A stretch of 41,115 nucleotides of DNA, taken from DASYQD01 sp036005845 (GTDB lineage Bacteria; Acidobacteriota; Thermoanaerobaculia; Multivoradales; JAIOJS01). A program made the position numbers and the translations under genes. Shown here in pieces: positions 12,405 to 19,944 of this stretch (its first letter is position 1; the number at the start of each line of letters is the position of its first letter). The stretch spans positions 1 to 41,115 of the forward strand of contig DASYQD010000001.1 in assembly GCA_036005845.1 (NCBI GenBank), written 5' to 3'. The notes under the pieces were generated by a model, which was given only the letters and a program-made list of their open reading frames with translations, searched no databases and was not told the DNA's origin.

Positions 12405-12414
12405 TGTGATAAAA
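12405..12414 (+). promoter_or_regulatory. Possible promoter box of the truncated rocD copy
   Basis: TGTGATAAAA, 87 bases upstream of the ATG at 12502. The same box (TGTGATAAGA, 19881) lies before the intact rocD while most of the two leaders differ, which suggests retained function, perhaps as an extended -10. Confidence 0.35.
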
Positions 12415-12501
12415 GGTCGCAAACGGCCCGTAGGCCGTACCGCGCCGGCACTTTCCGGGCGACCCTCCACCCTTCCCCGCCGCCATCAGGAGCCCAGCGT
12501 C

Positions 12502-12690
12502 ATGGCCGACCTGCAGCAGATTGCCAACCGCGCGGAGGAGTGCATATCGCTCGAGGACCGCTACGGCGCCCACAACTACCACCCGCTGCCGGTGGTCATC
12601 GCGCGCGCCGAGGGCTGCTGGGTATGGGACACCGACGGCAAGCAGTACATGGATTTCCTCGCCGCCTACTCGGACGTTGCCGCCTCGTGA
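12502..12690 (+). pseudogene. Truncated 5' copy of ornithine aminotransferase gene
   Basis: ATG 12502 with AGGAG upstream begins a 62-codon frame. Codons from about 11 to 57 match the intact gene at 19945. At the DNA level 12529-12673 aligns to 19978-20122 with 6 differences by my count (about 96 percent), including 95 identical bases at 12550-12644. The match stops abruptly after GCCGCCTACTCGG, and a TGA follows at 12688. The first ten codons and the leader differ from the intact gene, so this is not a simple recent tandem duplication of the whole 5' region. The fragment lacks the PLP-binding lysine and all of the catalytic domain and cannot be an active enzyme. It marks the left edge of the island-like segment. 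Confidence 0.85.
12529..12673 (+). repeat. Direct repeat, left copy (rocD 5' segment)
   Basis: Left member of a pair of about 145-bp direct repeats, about 96 percent identical, offset 7,449 bases from the right member at 19978-20122. The pair brackets the kinase, sigma factor and four exported-protein genes. Confidence 0.88.
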
Positions 12691-12724
12691 TGCGGGCGGG
12701 CGCTGCCGGCTCCGCTTCTGGTTG

Positions 12725-15409
12725 TTAGCGGGTCGCCGACGCGGGACCGCCGTTCGAGACCCGGTCTCGTTCCATCGCCTCACGGAGCTGGCGCCGGATC
12801 TGCTGCGCCCGCCGTTCACAAGTCATCGCCTTCGCCGGTTGACCGAGCTGGCGCAGCACGACCGCTCCGAGCTCGAGCGTCGCCACGAGATCGGGAAGGT
12901 TTGGCTGCTCCAGCCGGTCCCAGATCGCCAGGGCACGGGTCAGCGGCGGCTCCGCCTCGCGGTAACGGCCCTGCTTCTGGTAGAGGCTAGCCAGATTGGT
13001 GAGCGTGACGGCCAGATATGGATGGTCGGGCCCGAGGGCGGCCTCGCGGATTCGCAGCGACTCGGTGAACAGCCGCTCCGCCTCGGCGTAGCGGCCGGTT
13101 GCAGTACGCAGCAGCCCGATCTGGTTGAGACTGTTGGCGACGAGAGGATGGTCATAGCCGAGTACCTTGCGGCGCGTCACGAGTGCTTGCTGGAACATCG
13201 GCTCGGCCTCATCGTACCGACCCTCCTCGCGGAGAATCATGGCCAGGTTGTTCAGGCTGGTGGCGAAGTCGGGACTGTGTTCCCCCTGTAACTTGGCATC
13301 GAGCGCTAGCCCGCGGCGCGCGAAATCCTCGGCTTGTCGGTACTTTCCCTCCAAGCGGTACACCATAGCCAGATTGCTGAGGGTAGTCGCAACCCGCGGG
13401 TGCTCCGGGCCCATTACCTTGATGTTGACTGCTAGCGCCCGCTGGAACAGCGCTTCGGCCTTGGCGTACCTCCCGACCATGCGGTAAAGATCGGCCACGT
13501 TGTTGACGTTGGCGATGACGTCGGAGTGCTCGGGTCCTAGCGTCTTCTCCTGCCAGGCGATCATCTCCTCGAACAGCACCGCAGCCTGGTCGAGCTTGCC
13601 CTCGTCCCGATAGAGGACCGCCAGATTGCTCAGAGCGTGCACCACCATGTCGTCACTAGCCCCTCTCCAGATCCGCGCCGCCTCCTTGAGATCGGCCTCG
13701 GCCTGCCGGTAGCGGCCCTGGTTCAACCGCAGCAAACCAAGCTCGTTGAGACTGTCCGCCACGTCGGGGTGAGTGCGGCCCAGGAGCCGCGAACGGATGG
13801 CTAGGGCCTTGAGATGGAGCGCCTCCGCCTCGGGATACCGCCCTCGCAGCCGCTGCAGCTCCGCCATCTCGTTGACGATCCCGGCCGACTGCGCGTCGTC
13901 CCGGCCCAGCTTGGCCTCGCGAATTGCCAGCGCCTTGGCGAGCAATGGTTCGGCGCTGTCGTATAGGCCTAGCTGCTTGTAGACGACTCCCATCGTGCTC
14001 ATCAAGGTGGCCCTCATACCGGGCTCGTCTTGGAGCTCGGCGTTGATCCTGCGCGAGCCGGCGTCCAGGATCTCCCGCGCGGTGATCGTGTTTCCTCGCG
14101 CTTTGTCGGGCTCAGAGGTCTCGAAAAGGCCAACCATGAAGTTCCTTACTCGATTCGCGGTCCGGGCCTCACGGCTCGCTCGCCGCGCCTCCTCGCGTGC
14201 GAGATCCTCCGCCCTGCGCGCGCGCATTAGGCCGAGGCCCGCACCAACCACGCCGCCGACGAGCGCCAGCGCGACCATAGCTGCCGCTGCCATTCCCGGT
14301 CGGTGGCGGCGCAGGAACTTGTTGAGCCTGTATGCGGTGGTAGATGGACCGGCAAGCACGGGCTCGTCCTGGAGGTGCCTGCTGACGTCGATCGCCAGTT
14401 CGGAGACCGATGCATATCGGTTTGCGCGATCCGATTGTGTGGCCTTGGCAACGATCCAATCTAGGTCACCACGCAGCCGCCGCTCCAAGGCCCGCATACA
14501 AGTGGAACGTGCTTTAGCCCGTGCGGCTGCTGCCCCTTCAGGGAGTTTGAGGATAGCCACACTCGGCGCTAACGGTGCGCTGCCGCGCTCACCCCTAGGC
14601 AGTTCTCCCACCAACAGCACATGGAGCAATACCCCGAGCGAATACAGGTCGGTGCGAGTGTCGACCGGCTCGCCTTGCCATTGCTCAGGGCTCATGTAGC
14701 CAGGGGTGCCAATTCCGGTGCCCGAGGGCGCGCGCCCCCACGAATCGAGTGCGCTGGCGATGCCAAAGTCGATGATCTTGGGGACCGGCTTGCCGTCCCG
14801 CAAGGCTACAAGTACATTGGCGGGCTTGAGATCCTGATGGACGATCCCCTTCTGGTGAGCGTGCTGCACACCCTCGCAGACCTTGATGAAAAGCATAAGC
14901 CGCTGGCGCAGATCCGCCCGGTGGGCATCGCAGTAGTCGGTGATCGGTTCACCGTCGATAAGCTCCATTGCGAAATATGGCCGCCCATCGACGTTTGTGC
15001 CGGCGTCGAAGACGTGGGAGATCGTGGGGTGGTTCATCAGAGCCAGGGCCTGGCGCTCGCCGTCGAACCGCGCTACGATCCGCGCGCTGTCGAGGCCCTG
15101 GCGTACCAGCTTGAGCGCCACTCGACGCTGTAGCGGCAAGTCCTGCTCTGCCTCATAGACCTCCCCCATTCCGCCGAACTCGATCTCCCGAATGATGCGA
15201 TAGGGCCCCACTCGCTGGCCCTCCAGCGAAGTGGCTACCCCCTCCGGCGAATCCCCGCCCGTAACGTGGGAAAGGTAGAGCAGCGCTTCGTCGGCGAGAC
15301 CTCTATCAGTTCCCGCCGCTTCTCTGACGATGCGGGTCTGCTCCTCAGTAGGCGCCGCCAGGGCGTCATCGATAAGGGCTTTGATCTGCTGCCAGCGCCG
15401 CGCATCCAT
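12725..15409 (-). CDS. Membrane Ser/Thr protein kinase with C-terminal TPR array
   Basis: 894 residues from the ATG at 15409, which has AAGGGGTGAG upstream; a TTG at 15466 would add 19 residues. N-terminal RWQQIKALIDDAL segment typical of bacterial kinases of this type, then a kinase domain about residues 65-350: Lys100 (VALKLV), catalytic loop H191-Q192-D193 (IVHQDLKPAN) with Gln replacing the usual Arg, DFG at 214-216, GTPGYMSPEQ. The glycine loop is EFGGMGEVY, missing the first Gly. A TM helix spans about 371-395. The remaining 450 residues are about ten TPR units of the kinesin-light-chain type (e.g. AEALFQRALAVNIKVMGPEHP), placed outside the membrane. It lies 63 bases downstream of the ECF sigma gene. 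ECF43-group sigma factors are known partners of such kinases (EcfP-PknT in Vibrio), so I infer that it phosphorylates that sigma factor. Confidence 0.9.
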   Translation of the reverse strand: MDARRWQQIKALIDDALAAPTEEQTRIVREAAGTDRGLADEALLYLSHVTGGDSPEGVATSLEGQRVGPYRIIREIEFGGMGEVYEAEQDLPLQRRVALKLVRQGLDSARIVARFDGERQALALMNHPTISHVFDAGTNVDGRPYFAMELIDGEPITDYCDAHRADLRQRLMLFIKVCEGVQHAHQKGIVHQDLKPANVLVALRDGKPVPKIIDFGIASALDSWGRAPSGTGIGTPGYMSPEQWQGEPVDTRTDLYSLGVLLHVLLVGELPRGERGSAPLAPSVAILKLPEGAAAARAKARSTCMRALERRLRGDLDWIVAKATQSDRANRYASVSELAIDVSRHLQDEPVLAGPSTTAYRLNKFLRRHRPGMAAAAMVALALVGGVVGAGLGLMRARRAEDLAREEARRASREARTANRVRNFMVGLFETSEPDKARGNTITAREILDAGSRRINAELQDEPGMRATLMSTMGVVYKQLGLYDSAEPLLAKALAIREAKLGRDDAQSAGIVNEMAELQRLRGRYPEAEALHLKALAIRSRLLGRTHPDVADSLNELGLLRLNQGRYRQAEADLKEAARIWRGASDDMVVHALSNLAVLYRDEGKLDQAAVLFEEMIAWQEKTLGPEHSDVIANVNNVADLYRMVGRYAKAEALFQRALAVNIKVMGPEHPRVATTLSNLAMVYRLEGKYRQAEDFARRGLALDAKLQGEHSPDFATSLNNLAMILREEGRYDEAEPMFQQALVTRRKVLGYDHPLVANSLNQIGLLRTATGRYAEAERLFTESLRIREAALGPDHPYLAVTLTNLASLYQKQGRYREAEPPLTRALAIWDRLEQPNLPDLVATLELGAVVLRQLGQPAKAMTCERRAQQIRRQLREAMERDRVSNGGPASATR

Positions 15410-15472
15410 CGAACTCACCCCTTTCCGAAACCCGCCTTCCCCTAGAAGATCGGTCCGGAGCGACAAACAGGA

Positions 15473-16075
15473 TCATCGGCGCAGCGGCTCGACCTGCGGC
15501 GCGAGCGCGCATCGCAGCCACGCCTTGGCGGTCTGCAGCTCGCGTTTCACCTTCATCTCATTGAGCTTCAGCCGGGCAGCGATCTCCTTGCGGGTCATCC
15601 CCGCGAAGAAGTGCAGGTTGACGATGTAAGCCTGTTGCGGATCGAGCGCCTCCAGCCGCGAGAGAGCCTCATGGAGCTCCTCAAGCTCGATGTCCACAAC
15701 GCCCTGCCCCGCCATGTGCTCGCCCAAGGGGACCCGCAGCGCGTCCGGAAACCGATTCCCAGCGATCCTTTGCCGAAGGTGGTCAGTCACGATCCACGTC
15801 ATCACGCGCCGGACAAGATTGAAGAAGTGCTCACGGTTACTGACTTCCAGGCCGACGCCGCGCACCAGCCTCAGGTAGACCTCGTGAACAAGAGACGTAG
15901 GTTGCAGCGTGTGGCCTGGCCGCCTGCCGCTCAGCGCGCGCCGCGCTTGAAGTCGCAGCTCAGCGTAGACGATGGCGAACAGTTCATCGAGGGCCTCGCC
16001 CCTTCCCCCGCTCCAGTCCCGGAGCAGCTCGGTAACCGTCTTGGTGTCCGCCTTAGGAGTGTCTACGGTAGGCAT
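15473..16075 (-). CDS. ECF sigma factor (Sig-70_X6/ECF43-like)
   Basis: 200 residues from the ATG at 16075 (another in-frame ATG at 16129 would add 18). The sequence fits the sigma-70 ECF subfamily found with Ser/Thr kinases in Planctomycetes and Acidobacteria: region 2 with YAELRLQARRAL and LQPTSLVHEVYLRL, FFNLVRRVMTWIVTDHLRQR, and region 4 with LEALDPQQAYIVNLHFFAGMTRKEIAARL and VKRELQTAKAWLR. Members of ECF43 lack acidic residues in region 2.2 needed for core RNA polymerase binding and gain them by phosphorylation of a Thr there; Thr60-Ser61 (QPTSLV) are the plausible sites here. No anti-sigma gene is adjacent; the kinase gene follows. It is divergent from the four exported-protein genes beginning 136 bases away, a natural candidate regulon. 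Confidence 0.88.
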   Translation of the reverse strand: MPTVDTPKADTKTVTELLRDWSGGRGEALDELFAIVYAELRLQARRALSGRRPGHTLQPTSLVHEVYLRLVRGVGLEVSNREHFFNLVRRVMTWIVTDHLRQRIAGNRFPDALRVPLGEHMAGQGVVDIELEELHEALSRLEALDPQQAYIVNLHFFAGMTRKEIAARLKLNEMKVKRELQTAKAWLRCALAPQVEPLRR

Positions 16076-16210
16076 GATTACCCATTCTACATCAACACCA
16101 CTTTCGCGCGAACTCAGCGCGTGACCCATTTTCAACGCGCCAGCCGAATAGTCAAGTAGAGCATCACAGATGAGCAACCTTCCAAGACCCACGCAGAAAG
16201 GAGTAACCCG
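16076..16210. promoter_or_regulatory. Divergent promoter region of the sigma/kinase and exported-protein operons
   Basis: 135 bases between the divergent sigma factor gene and the first exported-protein gene, with visibly higher A+T than the flanks. It should hold promoters in both directions. I see no consensus sigma-70 promoter; if the sigma factor regulates itself and the exported proteins its motif should occur here on both strands. Only the ribosome site GAAAGGAGTAACCCG before 16211 is clear. Confidence 0.5.
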
Positions 16211-16624
16211 ATGTTCCTCGTCCGATCCTCGATGAACGCGACTGCCGCATTCCTCATCGCCCTGATGCTGCAGCTCGTATCGTTTCCGACAGCCGCTGCG
16301 GCACAGTGGCATCCGAACGTTCCGGATCGGAAAAGCGACCACCAAGTGGTGACCTACGTCGTGGTTGCAGGCCTCGCGACCGGCGTGTTGATCGCCTGGC
16401 AAAAATACAACAAAAAGCGCCGCGAGCGACCCACTCTGGATTCCACGGCCGACGGTGGAGCATCCGCGGACGCCTTCGGTGACATAGCGACTGGGAAGAT
16501 GGTACGGGCCAGAGACAAGGCTAAGCTGCACAAACTGTTCTCTGGGCTCGGCGAGCCACGGCTGATGCTCGGCTGGGATCCCCAGCAAAAGTGCTCTCAC
16601 GTTGGCGTCCGCTGGTCGTTCTAG
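16211..16624 (+). CDS. Small exported membrane protein of unknown function
   Basis: 137 residues; ATG 16211 with GAAAGGAG ten bases upstream. Not recognised. Residues 10-31 are a signal peptide (TAAFLIALMLQLVSFPTAAAA); residues 46-63 are a TM helix (VVTYVVVAGLATGVLIAW) followed by a basic KYNKKRRER stop-transfer cluster. The C-terminal half is soluble and ends with two short alternating stretches (PRLMLGWDPQ and HVGVRWSF) and a terminal Phe, a pattern also seen at the end of outer-membrane strands. First gene of the four-gene plus-strand group in the island, divergent from the sigma factor. Possibly an envelope partner of the kinase sensor; function unknown. Confidence 0.75.
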   Translation: MFLVRSSMNATAAFLIALMLQLVSFPTAAAAQWHPNVPDRKSDHQVVTYVVVAGLATGVLIAWQKYNKKRRERPTLDSTADGGASADAFGDIATGKMVRARDKAKLHKLFSGLGEPRLMLGWDPQQKCSHVGVRWSF

Positions 16625-16705
16625 CGTCGCAACGCAGTGTTGAAGGCCCAATGGAATGCCATGGCTGTCACGCCGAACCGGCGCTGACGGCCCGGAGGAG
16701 CCAAG

Positions 16706-17725
16706 ATGAACTCCCACCTGTCTGTAAGAACCTCGAACGGCATACGCGTCACCGCCTCTACGCCAATCGTTAATGGCGCCCGTAGGAGTTCGGACTGGCG
16801 AAGGGCTCACCTTCTGGCGCTGACCGCCATTCTCACTGCCATCGCCAGCGCCGGAGTCGCCGTCGCGCAAAACAACCCTTCATTTCCGGACACCGTAGAA
16901 GCCCCCTATCGGCGCCACCTCAACTTGATGTTGAGCTTGGGCTACGGTCTTTCGTACAACCGCGGGATGCTTGCGGCTGGCTGGCCGGTCGAGGTTCCCG
17001 CGGACGTCGAGGCCCTAGGGATGAAAACCTCGACCAACCTTTTCGACATGCGTCTTTCGGGAGCGTATGCGCTGCGCGAAAATGTCGACCTCATCTTCGC
17101 GCTCCCGTTGGGTATCGTGCAGCTCACCGCGCCACCCGGCCGGTTGCCCGGCCTCGTCGCTGATGACTTCAAGCTCGCGGTTGGTGAACCGGCTGTCGGA
17201 TTGGCAAGTGAGCTGCTGCGGGAGGCCGTCCGACGCCCCGCTGTCACCGTTTCGGCAATCGTGGATATGGCCAATGCAGAATACACGTCGCTCGGTGACG
17301 GCCGATACAACGTGACGACAAGCGCTAGTCTCGGCAAGACGGTTCGCAGGAGAATCTTGCTGTCGGGCTCCGGTGGGCTAACGCGCAACCTCGCCCGCGG
17401 TCCTGCAGCGGCGAGCATGACGAGCTTTGCAGGTACCGGTATTGGCTTTCTCTCGCCGCGAGGCCGTTTCCGCATGGAGGCGGAGGTGACAGCCCTGAGA
17501 TCTTCCGCTGTAGGCTCCTCGCATGGGTCCACTACCGCTGACGAGCGCGGCCGAAACAGCTATGCCCTGACGTTAGGGCTCGAGGAGGCGGGCAGCCGCA
17601 AGTCTGCTCAAGTCTACTTTTATGCCCCCGATGGTCAAGTCGGTTTCAAGAGTGACACCCTCGGCATGACCCTGTCTTTCCCGCTCTGGCCCAGGCAGCC
17701 GGTGGTTGCGCCGCGGCCCGACTAA
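16706..17725 (+). CDS. Predicted outer-membrane beta-barrel protein, unknown function
   Basis: 339 residues; ATG 16706 with GGAGGAG eight bases upstream. A 33-residue N region precedes the hydrophobic core of a signal peptide (AHLLALTAILTAIASAGVAVAQ), with cleavage near residue 54. The mature part shows repeated amphipathic stretches of alternating residues (HLNLMLSLGYGLSY, STNLFDMRLSGAYALRENVDLIFALPLGIV, RNSYALTLGLEEAGSRKSAQVYFYAP, GFKSDTLGMTLSFPLW) as expected for a barrel of 8-12 strands. No specific family recognised; the arrangement is like transporter/phenol-degradation-type outer-membrane proteins. It is 81 bases after the preceding gene and 51 bases before the next. Confidence 0.75.
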   Translation: MNSHLSVRTSNGIRVTASTPIVNGARRSSDWRRAHLLALTAILTAIASAGVAVAQNNPSFPDTVEAPYRRHLNLMLSLGYGLSYNRGMLAAGWPVEVPADVEALGMKTSTNLFDMRLSGAYALRENVDLIFALPLGIVQLTAPPGRLPGLVADDFKLAVGEPAVGLASELLREAVRRPAVTVSAIVDMANAEYTSLGDGRYNVTTSASLGKTVRRRILLSGSGGLTRNLARGPAAASMTSFAGTGIGFLSPRGRFRMEAEVTALRSSAVGSSHGSTTADERGRNSYALTLGLEEAGSRKSAQVYFYAPDGQVGFKSDTLGMTLSFPLWPRQPVVAPRPD

Positions 17726-17776
17726 CCCTGTTCCAAACCACTGAACCTTTGTTGACGATTTAGAAGGAGTAACCAC

Positions 17777-18337
17777 ATGAAAATACTGCGAGCCATTCCA
17801 CTTCTGTTTTTGTTCGCGACGCTCGCTTGGAGCCGGGGCGCTGCCCTCGAGACGCCAACCGAGGCTTGCGGGGATGCTTCCACAATAGCAGTGAAGAGTC
17901 AGGCATCAAGTCACGGTCTTTTATCACAACTGCCAGCCGAGACAATGGCATCGGTTGCTGAGCCTACGGGCATGCCAAGCGTCGGGGCGGAGGGAATGAT
18001 CGCCGAGAATCCGGGGGCGAGCTCTGCTAGCTCCGAGACCACGAAGATTCGCTCTGACTCCGCGACGCCGCGAGACTGTCTCAAGCAGTTGGAGGCTACG
18101 GGATTCAATCTCCAGAAGAGGCAATTGGATATCGGATCCATGAACGTTCTCAAGGGACTGATTGATCTCAAGGAACTGCAAGGGGCGGCATCCTGTGTAT
18201 CAACTGAAACTGCCGAAGCATTTGGGAGCTTCGTGGGAGGCGTCAATCAGGCGACTGAACAGGCTACGCAAGCAGCGGGCGAGGCCGAAACCCCGCCACG
18301 ATGGAACGACGAGGACCGACCCCACCCTAAGCGCTAG
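17777..18337 (+). CDS. Exported protein of unknown function
   Basis: 186 residues; ATG 17777 with GAAGGAG ten bases upstream. Signal peptide 1-23 (ILRAIPLLFLFATLAWSRGAA). The mature protein has a Ser/Ala/Glu-rich, low-complexity middle (about 45-95) and a more structured segment about 100-145 (DCLKQLEATGFNLQKRQL, MNVLKGLIDLKELQGAASC) predicted helical, with cysteines bounding it. The tail is Glu/Gln/Pro-rich and ends in a basic DRPHPKR. No known family recognised. Same-strand neighbours at 51 and 36 bases suggest one operon under the sigma factor upstream. Confidence 0.7.
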   Translation: MKILRAIPLLFLFATLAWSRGAALETPTEACGDASTIAVKSQASSHGLLSQLPAETMASVAEPTGMPSVGAEGMIAENPGASSASSETTKIRSDSATPRDCLKQLEATGFNLQKRQLDIGSMNVLKGLIDLKELQGAASCVSTETAEAFGSFVGGVNQATEQATQAAGEAETPPRWNDEDRPHPKR

Positions 18338-18373
18338 ACCCCGCATTCTCTTGCCGACATTAGAGAGCGCCCA

Positions 18374-19843
18374 ATGAAACGTGGAATCAGGACTCTTTGC
18401 GCGATCGTCCTCGTTGGTCTGGGGACTAGTCAACTGGCCGCTTTGGCGTTGTTCGATGATTTCGTCCCGGCCCACGTCGCCGGCGCCTGGAAGGGCCATC
18501 CGAAGGAACCCTTGAGCGAAGTCGCCGTCTCGCTTCGAAACCTACAGCGCCAGGCGCAGGCCAGCGCGCGACCGGGATTACTGACCCTTGGCGATCTGAC
18601 GGACATCACTGGGGTAACGGCAGACTTGGCAAATAGTGACGTGCTCATACTCGGGACCCGCGGTGACCTCTCGGTGGAACCGCTACTGCTCGAGGACCTA
18701 GTCACTGCGCTCCGCGTCGGTGAATTGCTGTATATGTCCTTGGACCCCGTTTCAGGGTCCAAGTATCACCAACTTAGGTACGGCCCTCCGGCGCTGGCCG
18801 GCACGGGGTTTCTCGCCGGCCTAGTCCGGGCCGATTACTTCACAAAATCAATGGCGGTTGGGCAAACTGACTCTCCCGTCCCTCCCCCGCGGGCGGTTTC
18901 GTCCCTCTACTCGTGTCGCGAGGAGGCTTCTGAAGAGCCTACGCGCCAAAACAACCTGTTTTTCCAGCCACAGGTTACGTGGAAGCGCTCCGTGGATGGC
19001 AGAACGCTGCGCATAGCAAGCTTCGTTGTTTCGCTCACAGCCGGCGACGACACCGGAGGCATTCACCGCGACTTCGCGGCGGGGTTCAATGCTCACCAGG
19101 CTGAGATCTTGGCGATGCATCCCCGAGTCTTCAAGAACCTGCGCAATCTTTTCAAGCTCCATCAGGTCTCACAGCTCTTGTACTCGCTGGCCGCCTCGGG
19201 GTCCGTCATCGACATGACCTACTGGCTGCGGGACTACCACATCGTCGCTAGGCCCATCCCGAGCAGATTCCCGGAGTTCCCCATCAGGCGCTTCGCTACC
19301 TACTGCAAGAGCCCGAACGGAACGCGGGAACGGCTCCTCGACATCCGCGGCGGAATGCTGTCTCGATGGACAGACGATGTGCCGGGGCTCGCAACGAGGC
19401 GATCCCTCTACTATGCCGATGACTCAAGCCTGCTTGCGCTCCGTCCCGACATGAGTTTCATGTACGAGCGGTGGCGCGGTTCTGGCGAGGTCTCAAGCCA
19501 ACGCGGAACCTACTCATGGGGCGCCTACGACACTCTTAGCCTAGTCGCCGAGTCTGGAGCAAAAACGGTCCTCACTCGTCAGCCGTCTGGCCTAGTAGAG
19601 AGCCCGGGCACTCTCCTAGCTGATGTCTTCGCTTCGGCCGTTGGGAATCCGCAGACAAACCTGCGTATCCGCGACTTAGAGTTCCGCGCCTCAGGCCAGC
19701 GCGCGCGAGGACAATGGGGACTCGCCCGCGAGACGCAAGCGGAGGTCGAGCGCCTCAGTCAGCGGCACGATCAAGCGATTAGTGGCATCGATTTCCAGCG
19801 CGTCACCACCGCGCTAGACAGGCTCTGGAAATACAGTCACTGA
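18374..19843 (+). CDS. Exported protein resembling DUF1598 proteins
   Basis: 489 residues; ATG 18374 with GAGAGCGCCCA upstream (weak site). Signal peptide 1-26 (TLCAIVLVGLGTSQLAALA). The segment from about residue 50 to 160 has VSLRNLQRQAQ, DVLILGTRGDLSVEPLLLEDLVTALR, and LVRADYFTKSMAVGQ, an order I recognise from DUF1598 proteins of Planctomycetes, where phrases like ...LEDLVVALR and LVEADYRMK recur; this is recall of a pattern, not a search. The following part (PQVTWKRSVDGRTLRIASFVVSLTA) looks beta-rich, and the C-terminal 60 residues are helical and charged. No catalytic motif. Last gene of the exported group, ending at the leader of intact rocD. Confidence 0.65.
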   Translation: MKRGIRTLCAIVLVGLGTSQLAALALFDDFVPAHVAGAWKGHPKEPLSEVAVSLRNLQRQAQASARPGLLTLGDLTDITGVTADLANSDVLILGTRGDLSVEPLLLEDLVTALRVGELLYMSLDPVSGSKYHQLRYGPPALAGTGFLAGLVRADYFTKSMAVGQTDSPVPPPRAVSSLYSCREEASEEPTRQNNLFFQPQVTWKRSVDGRTLRIASFVVSLTAGDDTGGIHRDFAAGFNAHQAEILAMHPRVFKNLRNLFKLHQVSQLLYSLAASGSVIDMTYWLRDYHIVARPIPSRFPEFPIRRFATYCKSPNGTRERLLDIRGGMLSRWTDDVPGLATRRSLYYADDSSLLALRPDMSFMYERWRGSGEVSSQRGTYSWGAYDTLSLVAESGAKTVLTRQPSGLVESPGTLLADVFASAVGNPQTNLRIRDLEFRASGQRARGQWGLARETQAEVERLSQRHDQAISGIDFQRVTTALDRLWKYSH

Positions 19844-19858
19844 AGGCTGCGCTAGCCT
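19844..19858 (+). terminator. Short hairpin after the last exported-protein gene
   Basis: AGGCT (19844-19848) and AGCCT (19854-19858) with a 5-base loop, starting one base past the TGA. Short stem and no T tract, so weak as a terminator. Confidence 0.3.
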
Positions 19859-19880
19859 CGTGTCTGGGCCGCAAACGCCA

Positions 19881-19890
19881 TGTGATAAGA
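19881..19890 (+). promoter_or_regulatory. Possible promoter box of rocD
   Basis: TGTGATAAGA, 54 bases upstream of the ATG at 19945 and shared with the leader of the truncated copy at 12405. It may be an extended -10 region; no clear -35 is visible. Confidence 0.35.
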
Positions 19891-19944
19891 ACGCTGCCTG
19901 CATTGACGTAGCCGCACCACAGCAGCCGTTTCAAGGAGACCGTC

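Larger units (their letters stand above)
12190..12501. other. Intergenic region between the CxPGFW gene and the truncated rocD copy
   Basis: 312 bases without a gene. It must carry the divergent promoters of the minus-strand secreted-protein gene and of the rocD fragment. It contains an 8-bp inverted repeat CCGTCTAC/GTAGACGG at 12319-12343, a 12-base palindrome TATCGATCGATA at 12347-12358, and a short hairpin CCCGG-TGA-CCGGG near 12369. These resemble operator or hairpin elements but I cannot assign a protein. A TGTGATAAAA box at 12405 also occurs (as TGTGATAAGA) before the intact rocD. Confidence 0.6.

Noticed and set aside
12502..12690. Truncated rocD copy as a functional small protein
   Set aside because: It ends in a few unrelated codons right after the repeat breaks and lacks all catalytic residues, so a remnant is the simpler reading.
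12673..19944. Island as a classical transposon or integrative element
   Set aside because: No transposase, integrase, recombination genes, terminal inverted repeats or tRNA target are visible; only the rocD direct repeats are present.
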